Source: Chloroflexota bacterium (GTDB lineage: Bacteria; Chloroflexota; Anaerolineae; Anaerolineales; DRMV01). From it: 64,000 nucleotides of DNA. The position numbers and the translations under genes were made by a program. Shown piece after piece: positions 10,342 to 17,834 of this stretch. The stretch spans positions 62,001 through 126,000 of the forward strand of contig DRMV01000048.1 of NCBI GenBank assembly GCA_011322445.1, in the 5' to 3' direction. The notes beneath the pieces are model-generated. The model was not told where the DNA came from. It did not search any database and was given only the letters and a program-made list of their open reading frames with translations. Numbering within the stretch: position 1 is the first letter of the stretch; each line of letters begins with the position of its first letter.

Positions 10342-11232
10342 ATGAACGCCGGATATTTGTATGCCCTGCTGGCCTATTTGTTGTGGGGGCTTTTCCCTAT
10401 TTACTGGCAACCGCTGGAAGCCATCCCAGCCACGCAGCTCATCGGCCACCGCATCGTGTGGTCGTTCATCTTCATGGTGGCTTTTTTGGCCGCCATCAAG
10501 CAAACGCGCCGCCTGCGCGGCCTGCTCACCGACCGACGGGTGGTGATGACCTATGGCTTCGCGGGGGCCTTGCTGGCAGGAAACTGGCTAACCTACGTTT
10601 GGGGCGTGACCCACGGCCACATTGTGGAAGCCAGTTTGGGTTATTTCATCAACCCTCTGCTCAGCGTGCTGCTGGGGCTGGTCGTGCTCAAGGAACACCT
10701 GTGGCCCTGGCAATGGGTCGCGATTGGACTGGCAACCCTCGGCGTGGCTTACCTCACCTGGACTTATGGCCGCCTGCCCTGGATTGCGCTGGCTCTGGCC
10801 ATTACCTTCAGCCTCTACGGTCTGGTGACCAAAACAGCCCCCCTGGATGCCATCGACGGCCTTACTTTGGAAACCGGGCTGCTCTTTCTGCCTGCATTGG
10901 CCTTTTTACTGTGGTGCGAAGTCCAGGGTCAGGGCGCCTTCGGTCACGCCGGCGCGCTCGCCAACATCATGATGGTGGGTGCTGGCGCGGTTACGGCCAT
11001 TCCCCTACTGTTCTTTGGCGCAGCAGCGCGGCGAGTGCCGCTCAGCGTGCTGGGCATTTTGCAATACCTCGCCCCCACGCTGCAATTTCTGCTCGGCGTG
11101 TTGGCCTATCATGAGCCTTTTACCCGTTCCCACCTCATCGGTTATAGCCTGGTATGGGTGGCGCTGGTGATCTTCTGGGTTGAAGGCGGGTTGCGCCACC
11201 GCAAATCGCTGCAACCTTTGCCAGAAGCATAG
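10342..11232 (+). CDS. rarD: RarD-type EamA transporter
   Basis: Inner-membrane permease of the drug/metabolite transporter superfamily with about ten hydrophobic segments. The N-terminus (AGYLYALLAYLLWGLFPIYW, then GHRIVWSFIFM) matches the RarD subfamily, named for a chloramphenicol-sensitivity locus but with uncertain substrate. The ATG at 10342 has AAGGAG about 12 nt upstream; an ATG at 10294 would add 16 residues without a membrane segment and is less likely. It starts divergently from the lipoprotein gene and lies upstream of bioY on the same strand. Confidence 0.88.
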   Translation: MNAGYLYALLAYLLWGLFPIYWQPLEAIPATQLIGHRIVWSFIFMVAFLAAIKQTRRLRGLLTDRRVVMTYGFAGALLAGNWLTYVWGVTHGHIVEASLGYFINPLLSVLLGLVVLKEHLWPWQWVAIGLATLGVAYLTWTYGRLPWIALALAITFSLYGLVTKTAPLDAIDGLTLETGLLFLPALAFLLWCEVQGQGAFGHAGALANIMMVGAGAVTAIPLLFFGAAARRVPLSVLGILQYLAPTLQFLLGVLAYHEPFTRSHLIGYSLVWVALVIFWVEGGLRHRKSLQPLPEA

Positions 11233-11316
11233 CAACACTTTCCCTCGCTCAGTGTGTTGTATAGCAATGAGCCACGCACGGCTCCATATTTGCCATTCTC
11301 TTCCCCGGAGTGTGCC

Positions 11317-11889
11317 ATGACCACTTACACCCCCACCTACGCCCGAAGAACTGTTCTCGTACCGACGTTGTCACGCGCTGGCAACGCCGCCTTGATCATC
11401 GCCGCCAGCCTGTTCATCGCAGTGATGGCGCATGTGCGCCTGCCGCTGCCTTTCACCCCCGTGCCCCTCACCGGCCAGACTTTCGCGGTGCTGCTGGTGG
11501 GTGCCGCGTTGGGAAACCGCCGCGGTGCGGTTGCCGTGCTGGCTTACCTCGCTGAAGGTGCGGCCGGCCTGCCGGTGTTTGCCGGCGGTGCAGGGCTGGC
11601 CTATCTGCTGGGCCCCACCGGCGGCTATCTGCTCGGCTTCGTCGCGGCGGCCTTCCTCACCGGCTGGCTTGCCGAGCGCGGCGGCGACCGCCGCGTTGCC
11701 ACCGCATGGGTTGGCTTCCTGCTGGGCGAAGTGGCCATCTATGCCGTCGGCGTGCCGTGGCTGGCGCGCTTCGTCGGCTTCCCGCAGGCCGTGGCGATGG
11801 GGCTGCTGCCTTTCATCGTGGGCGACACCGTGAAAGCGTTTGCCGCCGGGCTGCTGCTGCCCGCGGCGTGGCGGCTGGTCGGTGAGTAG
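11317..11889 (+). CDS. bioY: BioY, substrate-binding component of a biotin ECF transporter
   Basis: Integral membrane S-component that captures biotin and works with the energy-coupling EcfT/EcfA module. The family hallmarks are visible: PFTPVPLTGQTFAVLLVGAA near residues 43-62, then a GLPVFAGGAGLAYLLGPTGG block, and a late GLLPFIVGDTVKA segment. There are six hydrophobic stretches. The ATG at 11317 follows CCGGAG by 6 nt; the reading frame is open upstream but those residues are not BioY-like. No ecfT, ecfA or biotin synthesis gene is in the window, so it probably shares a general ECF module or acts alone. It ends 3 nt before the aminotransferase gene and is likely co-transcribed with it. 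Confidence 0.92.
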   Translation: MTTYTPTYARRTVLVPTLSRAGNAALIIAASLFIAVMAHVRLPLPFTPVPLTGQTFAVLLVGAALGNRRGAVAVLAYLAEGAAGLPVFAGGAGLAYLLGPTGGYLLGFVAAAFLTGWLAERGGDRRVATAWVGFLLGEVAIYAVGVPWLARFVGFPQAVAMGLLPFIVGDTVKAFAAGLLLPAAWRLVGE

Positions 11890-11892
11890 GTT

Positions 11893-13056
11893 ATGGATAC
11901 CCAAGCCCTCGAATCTCGCTACACCTCCGGCCTGTACACCAAACGCCCGCTGACCATCGTGCGCGGCCAGGGGGCGCTGGTATGGGACGACCAGGGGCGC
12001 GCTTACATCGACTGCGTGGCCGGGCACGGCGTGGCCAACATCGGCCACAGCCACCCCAAAGTGGTGGAAGCCTTGCGTGCCCAGGCCGAGCGCATCATCA
12101 CCTGCCCCGAAATGTTCTACAACGACACCCGCGCCCGCCTGCTGGAACGCTTAGGCAACCTGGTGCCAGGCATGGAGCGGGTCTTCCTGTGCAATTCAGG
12201 CACCGAAGCCGTGGAAGCCGCCATTAAGTTCGCCCGCTTCAGCACCGGCAGGGCGGGCATCGTGGCCGCGATGCGCGGCTTCCACGGGCGTACCCTCGGT
12301 TCGCTTTCCGCCACCTGGAACAAAAAATACCGCGCGCCGTTCCAGCCGCTGGTGCCGGAGTTCAGCCACATTCCCTACAACAAGCCTGCCGCCCTGCGGG
12401 AAGCCGTGACCGAAAACACCGCCGCCGTGCTGCTGGAAGCCGTGCAGGGGGAAGGCGGCATCCACCCCGCCACGCCCGAATTTTTGCAAACCGCGCAGGA
12501 AATCTGCCGCGAGCGCGGCGCGCTGCTCATCATCGACGAAATCCAGAGCGGCATGGGGCGCACGGGCAAGATGTTTGCCTTCCAGCATAGTGGCGTGCAG
12601 CCCGATCTGGTGACGCTGGCCAAGGGCATCGCCGGAGGGGTGCCGATGGGCGCGGTGCTGATTGGCGAGCGCGTCGCCCCGCTGAAACCGGGCATCCACG
12701 GCACCACTTTTGGCGGCAACCCCCTCGCCGCGGCGGCTTCCTTAGCCACGCTGGACGTGCTGGAAGGGGAAAACCTGCCCCAGCGGGCAGCCGAAACCGG
12801 GGCTTATTTCCTGGAACGCCTGCGCAGCATCCAAAACCCCCTGATTCGTGAGGTGCGCGGCGCGGGGCTGATGATCGGCGTGGAACTGAAGCAGAAAGTG
12901 GCACCCGTCATTCAGGGCCTGATGGCACACGGTGTGCTGGCGCTGCCCGCGGGCATGACGGTGGTGCGCTTCCTGCCGCCGCTGGTCATCACCACGGCGC
13001 AAATCGATACCGTCGTGGCGGCCTTCAAAGCCACGTTGGAGGATGTCGCTGGCTGA
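11893..13056 (+). CDS. Class III PLP aminotransferase, LysJ/ArgD type
   Basis: PLP-dependent omega-aminotransferase of the acetylornithine aminotransferase group. It looks closest to LysJ, the enzyme acting on LysW-bound semialdehydes: the ARVW-like WDDQGRAYIDCVAGHGVANI start, the FARFSTGRAGIVAAMRGFHG block, the SATWNKKYRAPFQPLVP segment and the C-terminal TVVRFLPPLVIT all match that subfamily. The PLP lysine is in TLAKGIAGG, and the DEIQSGMGRTGK motif is intact. No lysW, lysX or other lysine/arginine genes are in the window. It follows bioY by 3 nt; a role as BioA is unlikely from sequence. LysJ versus ArgD is not settled. Confidence 0.85.
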   Translation: MDTQALESRYTSGLYTKRPLTIVRGQGALVWDDQGRAYIDCVAGHGVANIGHSHPKVVEALRAQAERIITCPEMFYNDTRARLLERLGNLVPGMERVFLCNSGTEAVEAAIKFARFSTGRAGIVAAMRGFHGRTLGSLSATWNKKYRAPFQPLVPEFSHIPYNKPAALREAVTENTAAVLLEAVQGEGGIHPATPEFLQTAQEICRERGALLIIDEIQSGMGRTGKMFAFQHSGVQPDLVTLAKGIAGGVPMGAVLIGERVAPLKPGIHGTTFGGNPLAAAASLATLDVLEGENLPQRAAETGAYFLERLRSIQNPLIREVRGAGLMIGVELKQKVAPVIQGLMAHGVLALPAGMTVVRFLPPLVITTAQIDTVVAAFKATLEDVAG

Positions 13057-13078
13057 GTTTCCTTCGCAGCCCCCCCTT

Positions 13079-13129
13079 GCCTCTCGGGGATGCCCGCCGC
13101 CTACGCGGCAAGCCCCGAGAGGCTTTTTT
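13079..13129 (+). terminator. Rho-independent terminator after the aminotransferase
   Basis: A perfect 11-bp stem (13079-13089 with 13113-13123; GCCTCTCGGGG/CCCCGAGAGGC), with an inner small GCCGC/GCGGC hairpin in the loop, followed by six T at 13124-13129. It closes the rarD-bioY-aminotransferase direction. Confidence 0.92.
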
Positions 13130-13345
13130 GCTTCTTTCCCGGTTTCATAACGAAGGCCTTGCGGGGCCAGCACCCTTGAAACACCGAAAACGCATGGGAG
13201 CAAGAAGCATTAGCGACCAGCGAAATGGATGAAGCATATCATCCTCAGGACAAAGTGTGTGACAAGGTTTATCTGAAAACATCCTCCTGGGGAAACATCG
13301 CGAACGGGAACAGCGCCCCCGTTACAGGAGCGCGGCAATCTCCGC

Positions 13346-13390
13346 ATTGCGTATTGCAGATTGATTGCAGTTGATTGCAATTGTATTGCA
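13346..13390 (+). promoter_or_regulatory. ATTGC(A) iteron array, helical spacing
   Basis: Five ATTGC words start at 13346, 13353, 13364, 13374 and 13385; the last four are ATTGCA and are 11, 10 and 11 bp apart, about one helical turn each. Such phasing is typical of sites for a protein that binds one face of DNA as a multimer. It lies about 240 bp upstream of the first Roadblock gene. Confidence 0.5.
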
Positions 13391-13533
13391 AAACAGCCTA
13401 AATCTGTTATGAAAATGTAACGGATATTCTTTAAACAAGCCTTATAATTACCCGCCGGATTAGCAAAGATCTTTGAAACGGATCAAAATACAGGCGGATG
13501 TTCCCTATTAGATTAGGGGGAATGCCGGAGGAA

Positions 13534-13557
13534 TTAAGCTCATAGTTAAGCTCATAG
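13534..13557 (+). repeat. Tandem 12-nt direct repeat TTAAGCTCATAG
   Basis: Two perfect adjacent copies (13534-13545 and 13546-13557) followed by TTAA, about 70 bp upstream of the first Roadblock gene. It could be a regulator site or a slippage product. Confidence 0.8.
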
Positions 13558-13626
13558 TTAAATATCGCCTCACCCACCCATTATAGTAATTTCCCGCGAG
13601 ATGCGCGGGGTGCAGGAGTAGCAAGT

Positions 13627-14334
13627 ATGGCCAAGTATCATTTCTCTCGTCAGCACCATAATGATGTCGTGCAAGTACTGGATACGCTTCGCCACGATGT
13701 GGGCGCTTGTTGCGTTTTCCTGACCAACGTGATGGGCAACACTGTGCTTAGCAGCGGTGAGCAGGAAACGTTACCTATGGACGAAATCAACGCCCTGCTG
13801 GGGGGAAGTATTTCTGCCCTTGAGGAAGCAGGCAAAACGCTGGGCGACCAGCAACATAATTTCAATCTGGTTTATCAACGGGAAGGCAGTCGGCACTATT
13901 TGTTTGCCATCAACGTTGGCGAGAAGTTACTCTTGACACTGTTGATTCCCAAAACCCAATTCGGCACACCGATGGGAGCCGTCATGCACTACAGCCAGCG
14001 GGTTGCCAAAACTTTGGGTGAGATGCTCCAAGATCAAGACGAGGAATTCTCCCCCCAGCTCTCTGGCGAGCTTCCGGACGACCTTGACGCGGCTATCACC
14101 GAGGATCTGGATGCTCTTTTTGCGCAGGTCGAAGCCACGCCCAATGATGCACTCTTGGAAACAAAAGAAGCAAACCATCTTCCATTCCTGGATGGAAACA
14201 CGACAAGCCCCCCTCTGCTCTCTTACGATGATGCTGTTCAACAGGGGATTTTCCCAAAACAACCTCACCATACTGTGAAAGGAGAAACTCAACATGGAGG
14301 AGAATCTCGAAACAATGGCAGAGGGGCCAGTTAA
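13627..14334 (+). CDS. Roadblock/LC7-like regulatory protein (first of operon)
   Basis: 235-aa cytoplasmic protein. The N-terminal 120 residues alternate helix and strand in the Roadblock/LC7 manner (LTNVMGNTVLSSG strand-turn-strand, then an AGKTLGDQ helix, then YLFAINVGEKLLLTLLIP strands), followed by an acidic, low-complexity tail. Roadblock proteins of the MglB kind bind and regulate Ras-like GTPases. The homology is weak and is supported by a Roadblock gene next door and an MglA-type GTPase downstream. AGGAG lies 8 nt before the ATG. The last 41 bases overlap the next gene, indicating coupling. Confidence 0.55.
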   Translation: MAKYHFSRQHHNDVVQVLDTLRHDVGACCVFLTNVMGNTVLSSGEQETLPMDEINALLGGSISALEEAGKTLGDQQHNFNLVYQREGSRHYLFAINVGEKLLLTLLIPKTQFGTPMGAVMHYSQRVAKTLGEMLQDQDEEFSPQLSGELPDDLDAAITEDLDALFAQVEATPNDALLETKEANHLPFLDGNTTSPPLLSYDDAVQQGIFPKQPHHTVKGETQHGGESRNNGRGAS

Positions 14335-14884
14335 GGATCATACTGATTCCACATATCTCCGCAGCGGCCTGATAATTTACCCACCTCAGAGCCGTGCCAT
14401 TAACGAAATCCTGGAAGATTTGACAATAAGAACCCCCGTCCAGTTTGCGTTACTGGCAGACGTCGGCGGGCAGGTTATATCCACCCACGGCACTCACAAC
14501 AAAGTGAGCGAAGTCGTTGCATTAGGTTCTCTGGCTGCAGGCGACCTCGTAGCCAGCCGAGAAATTGCGCGCATATTGGGCGAAGATAGTGCTTACCAGA
14601 TGGTATTACGGGAAGGCAAGGAAGGGCACACTTTCATCACCGAAGCAGGTCGCCATATGGTACTGCTGGTCAAAGTGAGAGCCGACGTACCGTTAGGGTG
14701 GGCACGGATGCTGATTTTGCAAGCAGCGCAACGCCTGGCTGCTACCGTAGATGCACCGCCGGGGAATCTGCAACAGCAAGGAAGCGCCCCTCAAACCCTG
14801 CACGCCCCCCTCGGCACTGAAGAGAACGCCGCGGATTTAGTTGAGGATGCGCTGAACGCCATCTGGTCAGGAGAAAGAGACTAA
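14294..14884 (+). CDS. Roadblock/LC7 domain protein
   Basis: 196-aa protein with a central Roadblock/LC7 domain (residues about 30-150): an INEILEDL helix, the FALLADVGGQVISTHG strand pair typical of the family, an ASREIARIL helix, and a closing MVLLVKV...LGWARMLI unit. A Gln/Pro/Ala-rich tail ends in an acidic helix. It is a candidate GTPase-activating or platform partner for the MglA-like GTPase that follows. It overlaps the upstream gene by 41 bases, and its TAA shares one base with the ATG of the GTPase gene, the tight coupling expected for subunits made in fixed ratio. Confidence 0.7.
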   Translation: MEENLETMAEGPVKDHTDSTYLRSGLIIYPPQSRAINEILEDLTIRTPVQFALLADVGGQVISTHGTHNKVSEVVALGSLAAGDLVASREIARILGEDSAYQMVLREGKEGHTFITEAGRHMVLLVKVRADVPLGWARMLILQAAQRLAATVDAPPGNLQQQGSAPQTLHAPLGTEENAADLVEDALNAIWSGERD

Positions 14885-15552
14885 TGTACATCAACTGGCA
14901 ACTTCGGGAACTCAACCTGAAAATTGTCTATTATGGCCCGGCAATGAGCGGCAAAACCACCAATCTGGAACAAATTCATGCCCGTGTGCCGGCCAACCGC
15001 CGTAGCGATCTGGTTTCCCTCAAAACTCATGAAGACCGGACGCTGTTCTTTGATTTCCTGCAACTGGAATTGGGAAAAATCAGTGGGTTGACGCCCAAAT
15101 TACAACTCTATACCGTTCCCGGCCAATCCTATTATGAAGCCAGCCGCAAGCTGGTACTCCGTGGAGCTGACGGCGTTGTTTTCGTCGCCGATGCAGACCC
15201 CGCCCGCGTCTCTGATAATCTTGCTGCCTGGCAGGATATGAAGCGGCATTTGAAAGAGATGAACATCAGCCTCGCAGACATTCCTGTTGTCGTTCAAGTC
15301 AACAAACAAGATCTCCCTGGCGCACTATCACCAGAAATTTACCGTTCTCTGCTTTCATTGGGGGGGCAAGTCGCTATCGGGGCCGTTGCCATTCGTCAGA
15401 TAGGCGTTTTCGAGACGTTGAAAGCCATTACTCAAAGGGTAGTAGGGCGTTTGCACCAGCGAAGCAAATCCCCTGAGGTAGGACATGGAACCAATCCGGT
15501 CCCTCCCCCTTCTCCCCCCTCTTCTCAAACCACAACAACGATCAGGGAGTGA
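14884..15552 (+). CDS. MglA-like Ras-family GTPase
   Basis: Small GTPase of the bacterial MglA family; these act as polarity or switch proteins with Roadblock partners. The P-loop GPAMSGKTT is at residues about 19-27, switch I contains RTLFFDFLQLELG, the Walker B region is the MglA-specific TVPGQ form (no Asp), followed by SRKLVLRGADGVVFVADA, and the base-specificity motif is NKQDLP. The core ends near residue 190, and a Ser/Pro/Thr-rich tail follows. It is translationally coupled to the Roadblock gene upstream and lies 4 nt from a third Roadblock gene. Motility or polarity genes are absent from the window, so the process it switches is unknown. Confidence 0.9.
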   Translation: MYINWQLRELNLKIVYYGPAMSGKTTNLEQIHARVPANRRSDLVSLKTHEDRTLFFDFLQLELGKISGLTPKLQLYTVPGQSYYEASRKLVLRGADGVVFVADADPARVSDNLAAWQDMKRHLKEMNISLADIPVVVQVNKQDLPGALSPEIYRSLLSLGGQVAIGAVAIRQIGVFETLKAITQRVVGRLHQRSKSPEVGHGTNPVPPPSPPSSQTTTTIRE

Positions 15553-15556
15553 GCAA

Positions 15557-15952
15557 ATGGTGCTTCAAAAGGAGAACAAACGCGGCTCATCGCAACTGAG
15601 TGAAATTCTGCAGGAAATGAACGAGGCTGGTGGTTTCTCGATTGCCGTGCTTACCGACCGGCATGGTTTCCCTCTGGCGTCAGCGGCCGGTCAAGGAAAC
15701 GACCCTGACACTCAATCGGCTGTGGTCGCGCTGATTCAAAAGACCGCGGCACAAGCCACCAGTCAGTTGGGCATCGGGCAGACCGATGAAATTACCCTTT
15801 TCGATAGCGAGGGAAACCGGCTGGTTTGCCGCCCCTTTGACGTGAACGGCCATCAGTTGATTCTGGCTGTGCGCATCGATGACCGCCACAAAGCCTATCG
15901 CCGTCTGACCAATCAGGCTATACGTAAAATTTCGCAGGCGTGGCGCCTGTGA
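15557..15952 (+). CDS. Roadblock/LC7 domain protein (MglB-like)
   Basis: 131-aa single-domain Roadblock/LC7 protein, the closest in size to MglB. The domain covers almost the whole chain: an SEILQEMNEAGG helix, FSIAVLTDRHGFPLASA strands, a long QSAVVALIQKTAAQATSQL helix, the DEITLFDSEGNRLVCRPF strand pair and a C-terminal LILAVR strand and helix. It is probably the GTPase-activating partner of the MglA-like protein whose gene ends 4 nt upstream. I chose the ATG at 15557 because GGGAG lies 7 nt before it; the reading frame extends to 15485, but that would overlap the GTPase gene and add a Pro-rich segment foreign to the family. Confidence 0.75.
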   Translation: MVLQKENKRGSSQLSEILQEMNEAGGFSIAVLTDRHGFPLASAAGQGNDPDTQSAVVALIQKTAAQATSQLGIGQTDEITLFDSEGNRLVCRPFDVNGHQLILAVRIDDRHKAYRRLTNQAIRKISQAWRL

Positions 15953-15971
15953 CACTACGAGGTGAACCATC

Positions 15972-16694
15972 ATGCAAGGGCAATTGAGTGACATGCACCC
16001 TGCCGACTTAATACAACATGCCTGCATAGACCGCAAACAGGCCCGGCTAGTGCTCGAACACAAAGGGCAAACTGCCGAAATCTTTTTCGATGATGGACAA
16101 ATTGCCCATGCTGTGCTGGGCGATCTGGAAGGCAAAGAGGTTATCTTCCACGTCCTCGATTGGCAGGAAGGTACCTTTGAAATGATCAACGGCGTTACTG
16201 CCCCTCATCGCAGCATTCACGAAAACTGGACAGAGGTTCTTTTGGAAGGCGCCCGCCTTCGCGATGAAGCCCAGGCGGACGCCAATTTTCCCACCCAACC
16301 ACAGGAGGCAAAACCTATGGCACCTAAGAAGAAAAGTGAATTACTCGCTGAAGCATTGGAAAACTTACTGACCGAATCGTCCGATATTGTAGGCGCGGCC
16401 ATTGTAGGCATTGACGGCCTGGTTTACTCGGCCAATGTGCCTCAAAAAGGCTTGGACGAGGCAATGGTCGGCGCAAGTTCGGCAGCCATCCTTGGCTTGA
16501 GCAAACGCAGCGTGCAGCAACTCAACCGCGGGGGCTTCAAGCAAACCCTCATTCAAGGCGATGACGGCAACATCATCGTCGCTCCCCTCAACGACGAAAC
16601 CCTCTTCGTCGCTCTCACCCCTGCCAACGTCAACCTTGGTATGGCTTTTGCTGAAGTGCGTTCCATTTCCAAGGAACTGCGAGACATCCTGTAA
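15972..16694 (+). CDS. PATAN (DUF4388)-Roadblock fusion protein
   Basis: 240-aa two-domain protein. Residues 1-100 resemble the PATAN/DUF4388 domain found in bacterial two-component and GTPase systems (GQLSDMHPADLIQHACIDRK, then LVLEHKGQTAEIFFDDGQIA and a VLDWQEGTFEM unit). After a Lys/Pro linker, residues about 120-240 form a Roadblock/LC7 domain (VGAAIVGIDGLVYSANVP, MVGASSAAILGLSKR, NIIVAPLNDETLFVALTP). It is thus a fourth Roadblock module in the operon, tethered to an adaptor. An internal ATG at 16318, preceded by AGGAGG, may allow separate synthesis of the C-terminal Roadblock domain alone. The gap to the previous gene is 19 nt. Confidence 0.75.
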   Translation: MQGQLSDMHPADLIQHACIDRKQARLVLEHKGQTAEIFFDDGQIAHAVLGDLEGKEVIFHVLDWQEGTFEMINGVTAPHRSIHENWTEVLLEGARLRDEAQADANFPTQPQEAKPMAPKKKSELLAEALENLLTESSDIVGAAIVGIDGLVYSANVPQKGLDEAMVGASSAAILGLSKRSVQQLNRGGFKQTLIQGDDGNIIVAPLNDETLFVALTPANVNLGMAFAEVRSISKELRDIL

Positions 16695-16751
16695 ATCGTT
16701 AGCACACCTCTTTCTTTGTGTACTTATAACATCCGACAAGGAGAGAGAACC

Positions 16752-17225
16752 ATGGCCACCGAAGAAGAAAAAAAGCGAAACCTTGCCCGCATGAATGCCA
16801 TGATCATCTATGGTTTGGAAAAGGGCCTGTGGGACCTGTTCGGCGAATCGGCTTTGGCTACCACGAACACTGTGGGCAAAGGGATGCTGGAAATCCTCGA
16901 AAAGAGCATGGGGCTAGAAGTTGAAGGCGAAGCCCCTCAAGATATGCTCACCGAAATCGGTCGCATTTTTGTGGATGAATACGGTATTGCGACCGATTTT
17001 GACATCGTCAAAAACGGCGATACCATTGAAATGCAGGTTCAAGACTGCGTGTTGATGCATGTGGAGGAGGACCTCATCCATGCAGGCATCAAACCTTTTG
17101 TGTGTCCCTTCCTAAACATTACAGCCGCTGCCATGCGTCGCAATTCTCACCACAAAACCCGCATTAGCAAATTTGAGGTGGATACTGAACGTCGCCACTG
17201 TCGTCTGTGTTTCGAGATGGTATAG
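16752..17225 (+). CDS. V4R-like protein, tandem paralogue 1
   Basis: 157-aa protein of a family I cannot name with certainty. The layout resembles V4R (4-vinyl reductase/hydrocarbon-binding; also the TRAPP/Bet3 fold): N-terminal helices (MIIYGLEKGLWDLFGESAL and VGKGMLEILEK), a DEYGIATDF strand, a strand ending DCVLM, a CPFLNI turn leading into a helix, and a final hairpin with a cysteine pair (CRLC). It starts with an AAGGAGAG box about 8 nt before the ATG; an upstream in-frame ATG at 16716 lacks one. It forms a tandem pair with the next gene (same length, near-identical first 75 residues), evidently from gene duplication. Confidence 0.6.
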   Translation: MATEEEKKRNLARMNAMIIYGLEKGLWDLFGESALATTNTVGKGMLEILEKSMGLEVEGEAPQDMLTEIGRIFVDEYGIATDFDIVKNGDTIEMQVQDCVLMHVEEDLIHAGIKPFVCPFLNITAAAMRRNSHHKTRISKFEVDTERRHCRLCFEMV

Positions 17226-17300
17226 TGCCCTTTGGGCTTTGACCTTCAAGCGGTCACGGCCTGCGCTGCTTTCCCTCTGCATCCTAAGGAGATTTTTTGT

Positions 17301-17774
17301 ATGGCAACCGAAGAAGAAAAAAAGCGTAATCTTGCCCGCATCAACGCAATGATCATCTATGGCCTGGAAAAAGGCCTATGGGACCTGTTCGGCGAATCGG
17401 CGCTGGCCACGACCAACACCGTCGGTGCAGGCATGTTGGAAATCCTCGAAAAGAACATGGGCCTGGAAATCGAGGGTGAAGACCCTCAAAACATGCTCAC
17501 CGAAATCGCCCGCATCTTCGTGGATGAATACGGGATCGCTCTCGATTTTGAAGCCAAGGAAGAAGGCGAACACGTCAGCCTGCGGATCGACCACTGTGTA
17601 TTGATGCAAGTGGAAAAAGATCTGGTGGCCCAGGGGGTCAAACCCTTTGTGTGTCCTTTCCTCAACATTGCCACCGCCGCTATGCGTCAACGGCTGGGAG
17701 TGAAAACCAAAATCAGTGAATTTGACGTCAACCCTGAGGCTCACGTCTGCACCTTGGCGTTTGAGTTGCTCTGA
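17301..17774 (+). CDS. V4R-like protein, tandem paralogue 2
   Basis: 157 aa, paralogue of the preceding gene. The first 60 residues are nearly the same (start MATEEEKKRNLAR, then YGLEKGLWDLFGESALATTN), as is the KPFVCPFLNI segment near residue 116, while the middle and C-terminal parts have diverged. The cysteines in DHCVLM and VCPF are kept; the first paralogue's CRLC becomes CTLAF. A TAAGGAG box lies 9 nt before the ATG. The conserved helical N-terminus suggests a shared partner or homo/heterodimer interface, and the diverged half a different ligand. It is the last gene before a hairpin at 17793-17819. Confidence 0.6.
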   Translation: MATEEEKKRNLARINAMIIYGLEKGLWDLFGESALATTNTVGAGMLEILEKNMGLEIEGEDPQNMLTEIARIFVDEYGIALDFEAKEEGEHVSLRIDHCVLMQVEKDLVAQGVKPFVCPFLNIATAAMRQRLGVKTKISEFDVNPEAHVCTLAFELL

Positions 17775-17792
17775 GTTTGGATTATTTTCCAC

Positions 17793-17819
17793 CTGGGCAG
17801 TCAACAACCGGCTGCCCAG
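17793..17819 (+). terminator. Hairpin between V4R-like gene and amidoligase gene
   Basis: A perfect 8-bp stem (17793-17800 CTGGGCAG with 17812-17819 CTGCCCAG) and an 11-nt loop, followed by TTCGCTTCC rather than a pure T-run. It may be a weak terminator or an attenuator setting the ratio between the GTPase operon and the amidoligase pair. Confidence 0.5.
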
Positions 17820-17834
17820 TTCGCTTCCCCTGGC

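Larger units (their letters stand above)
13130..13626 (+). promoter_or_regulatory. Long AT-richer leader upstream of the Roadblock/GTPase operon
   Basis: About 500 bases with no convincing gene, visibly richer in A/T than either flank. It holds an array of ATTGC(A) words (13346-13390), a TATAAT hexamer at 13443-13448 without a good -35, an imperfect TTCCC/GGGGAA inverted repeat near 13500-13522, a tandem 12-nt direct repeat (13534-13557) and a small CCCGCG/CGCGGG hairpin just before the AGGAG box of the first gene. The layout suggests a controlled promoter region, but I cannot assign a known riboswitch or regulator. Confidence 0.55.

Noticed and set aside
13130..13626. Known riboswitch upstream of the Roadblock operon
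   Set aside because: I looked for cyclic di-GMP, cyclic di-AMP, SAM and cobalamin riboswitch signatures and saw none. The iterons are DNA-type features.
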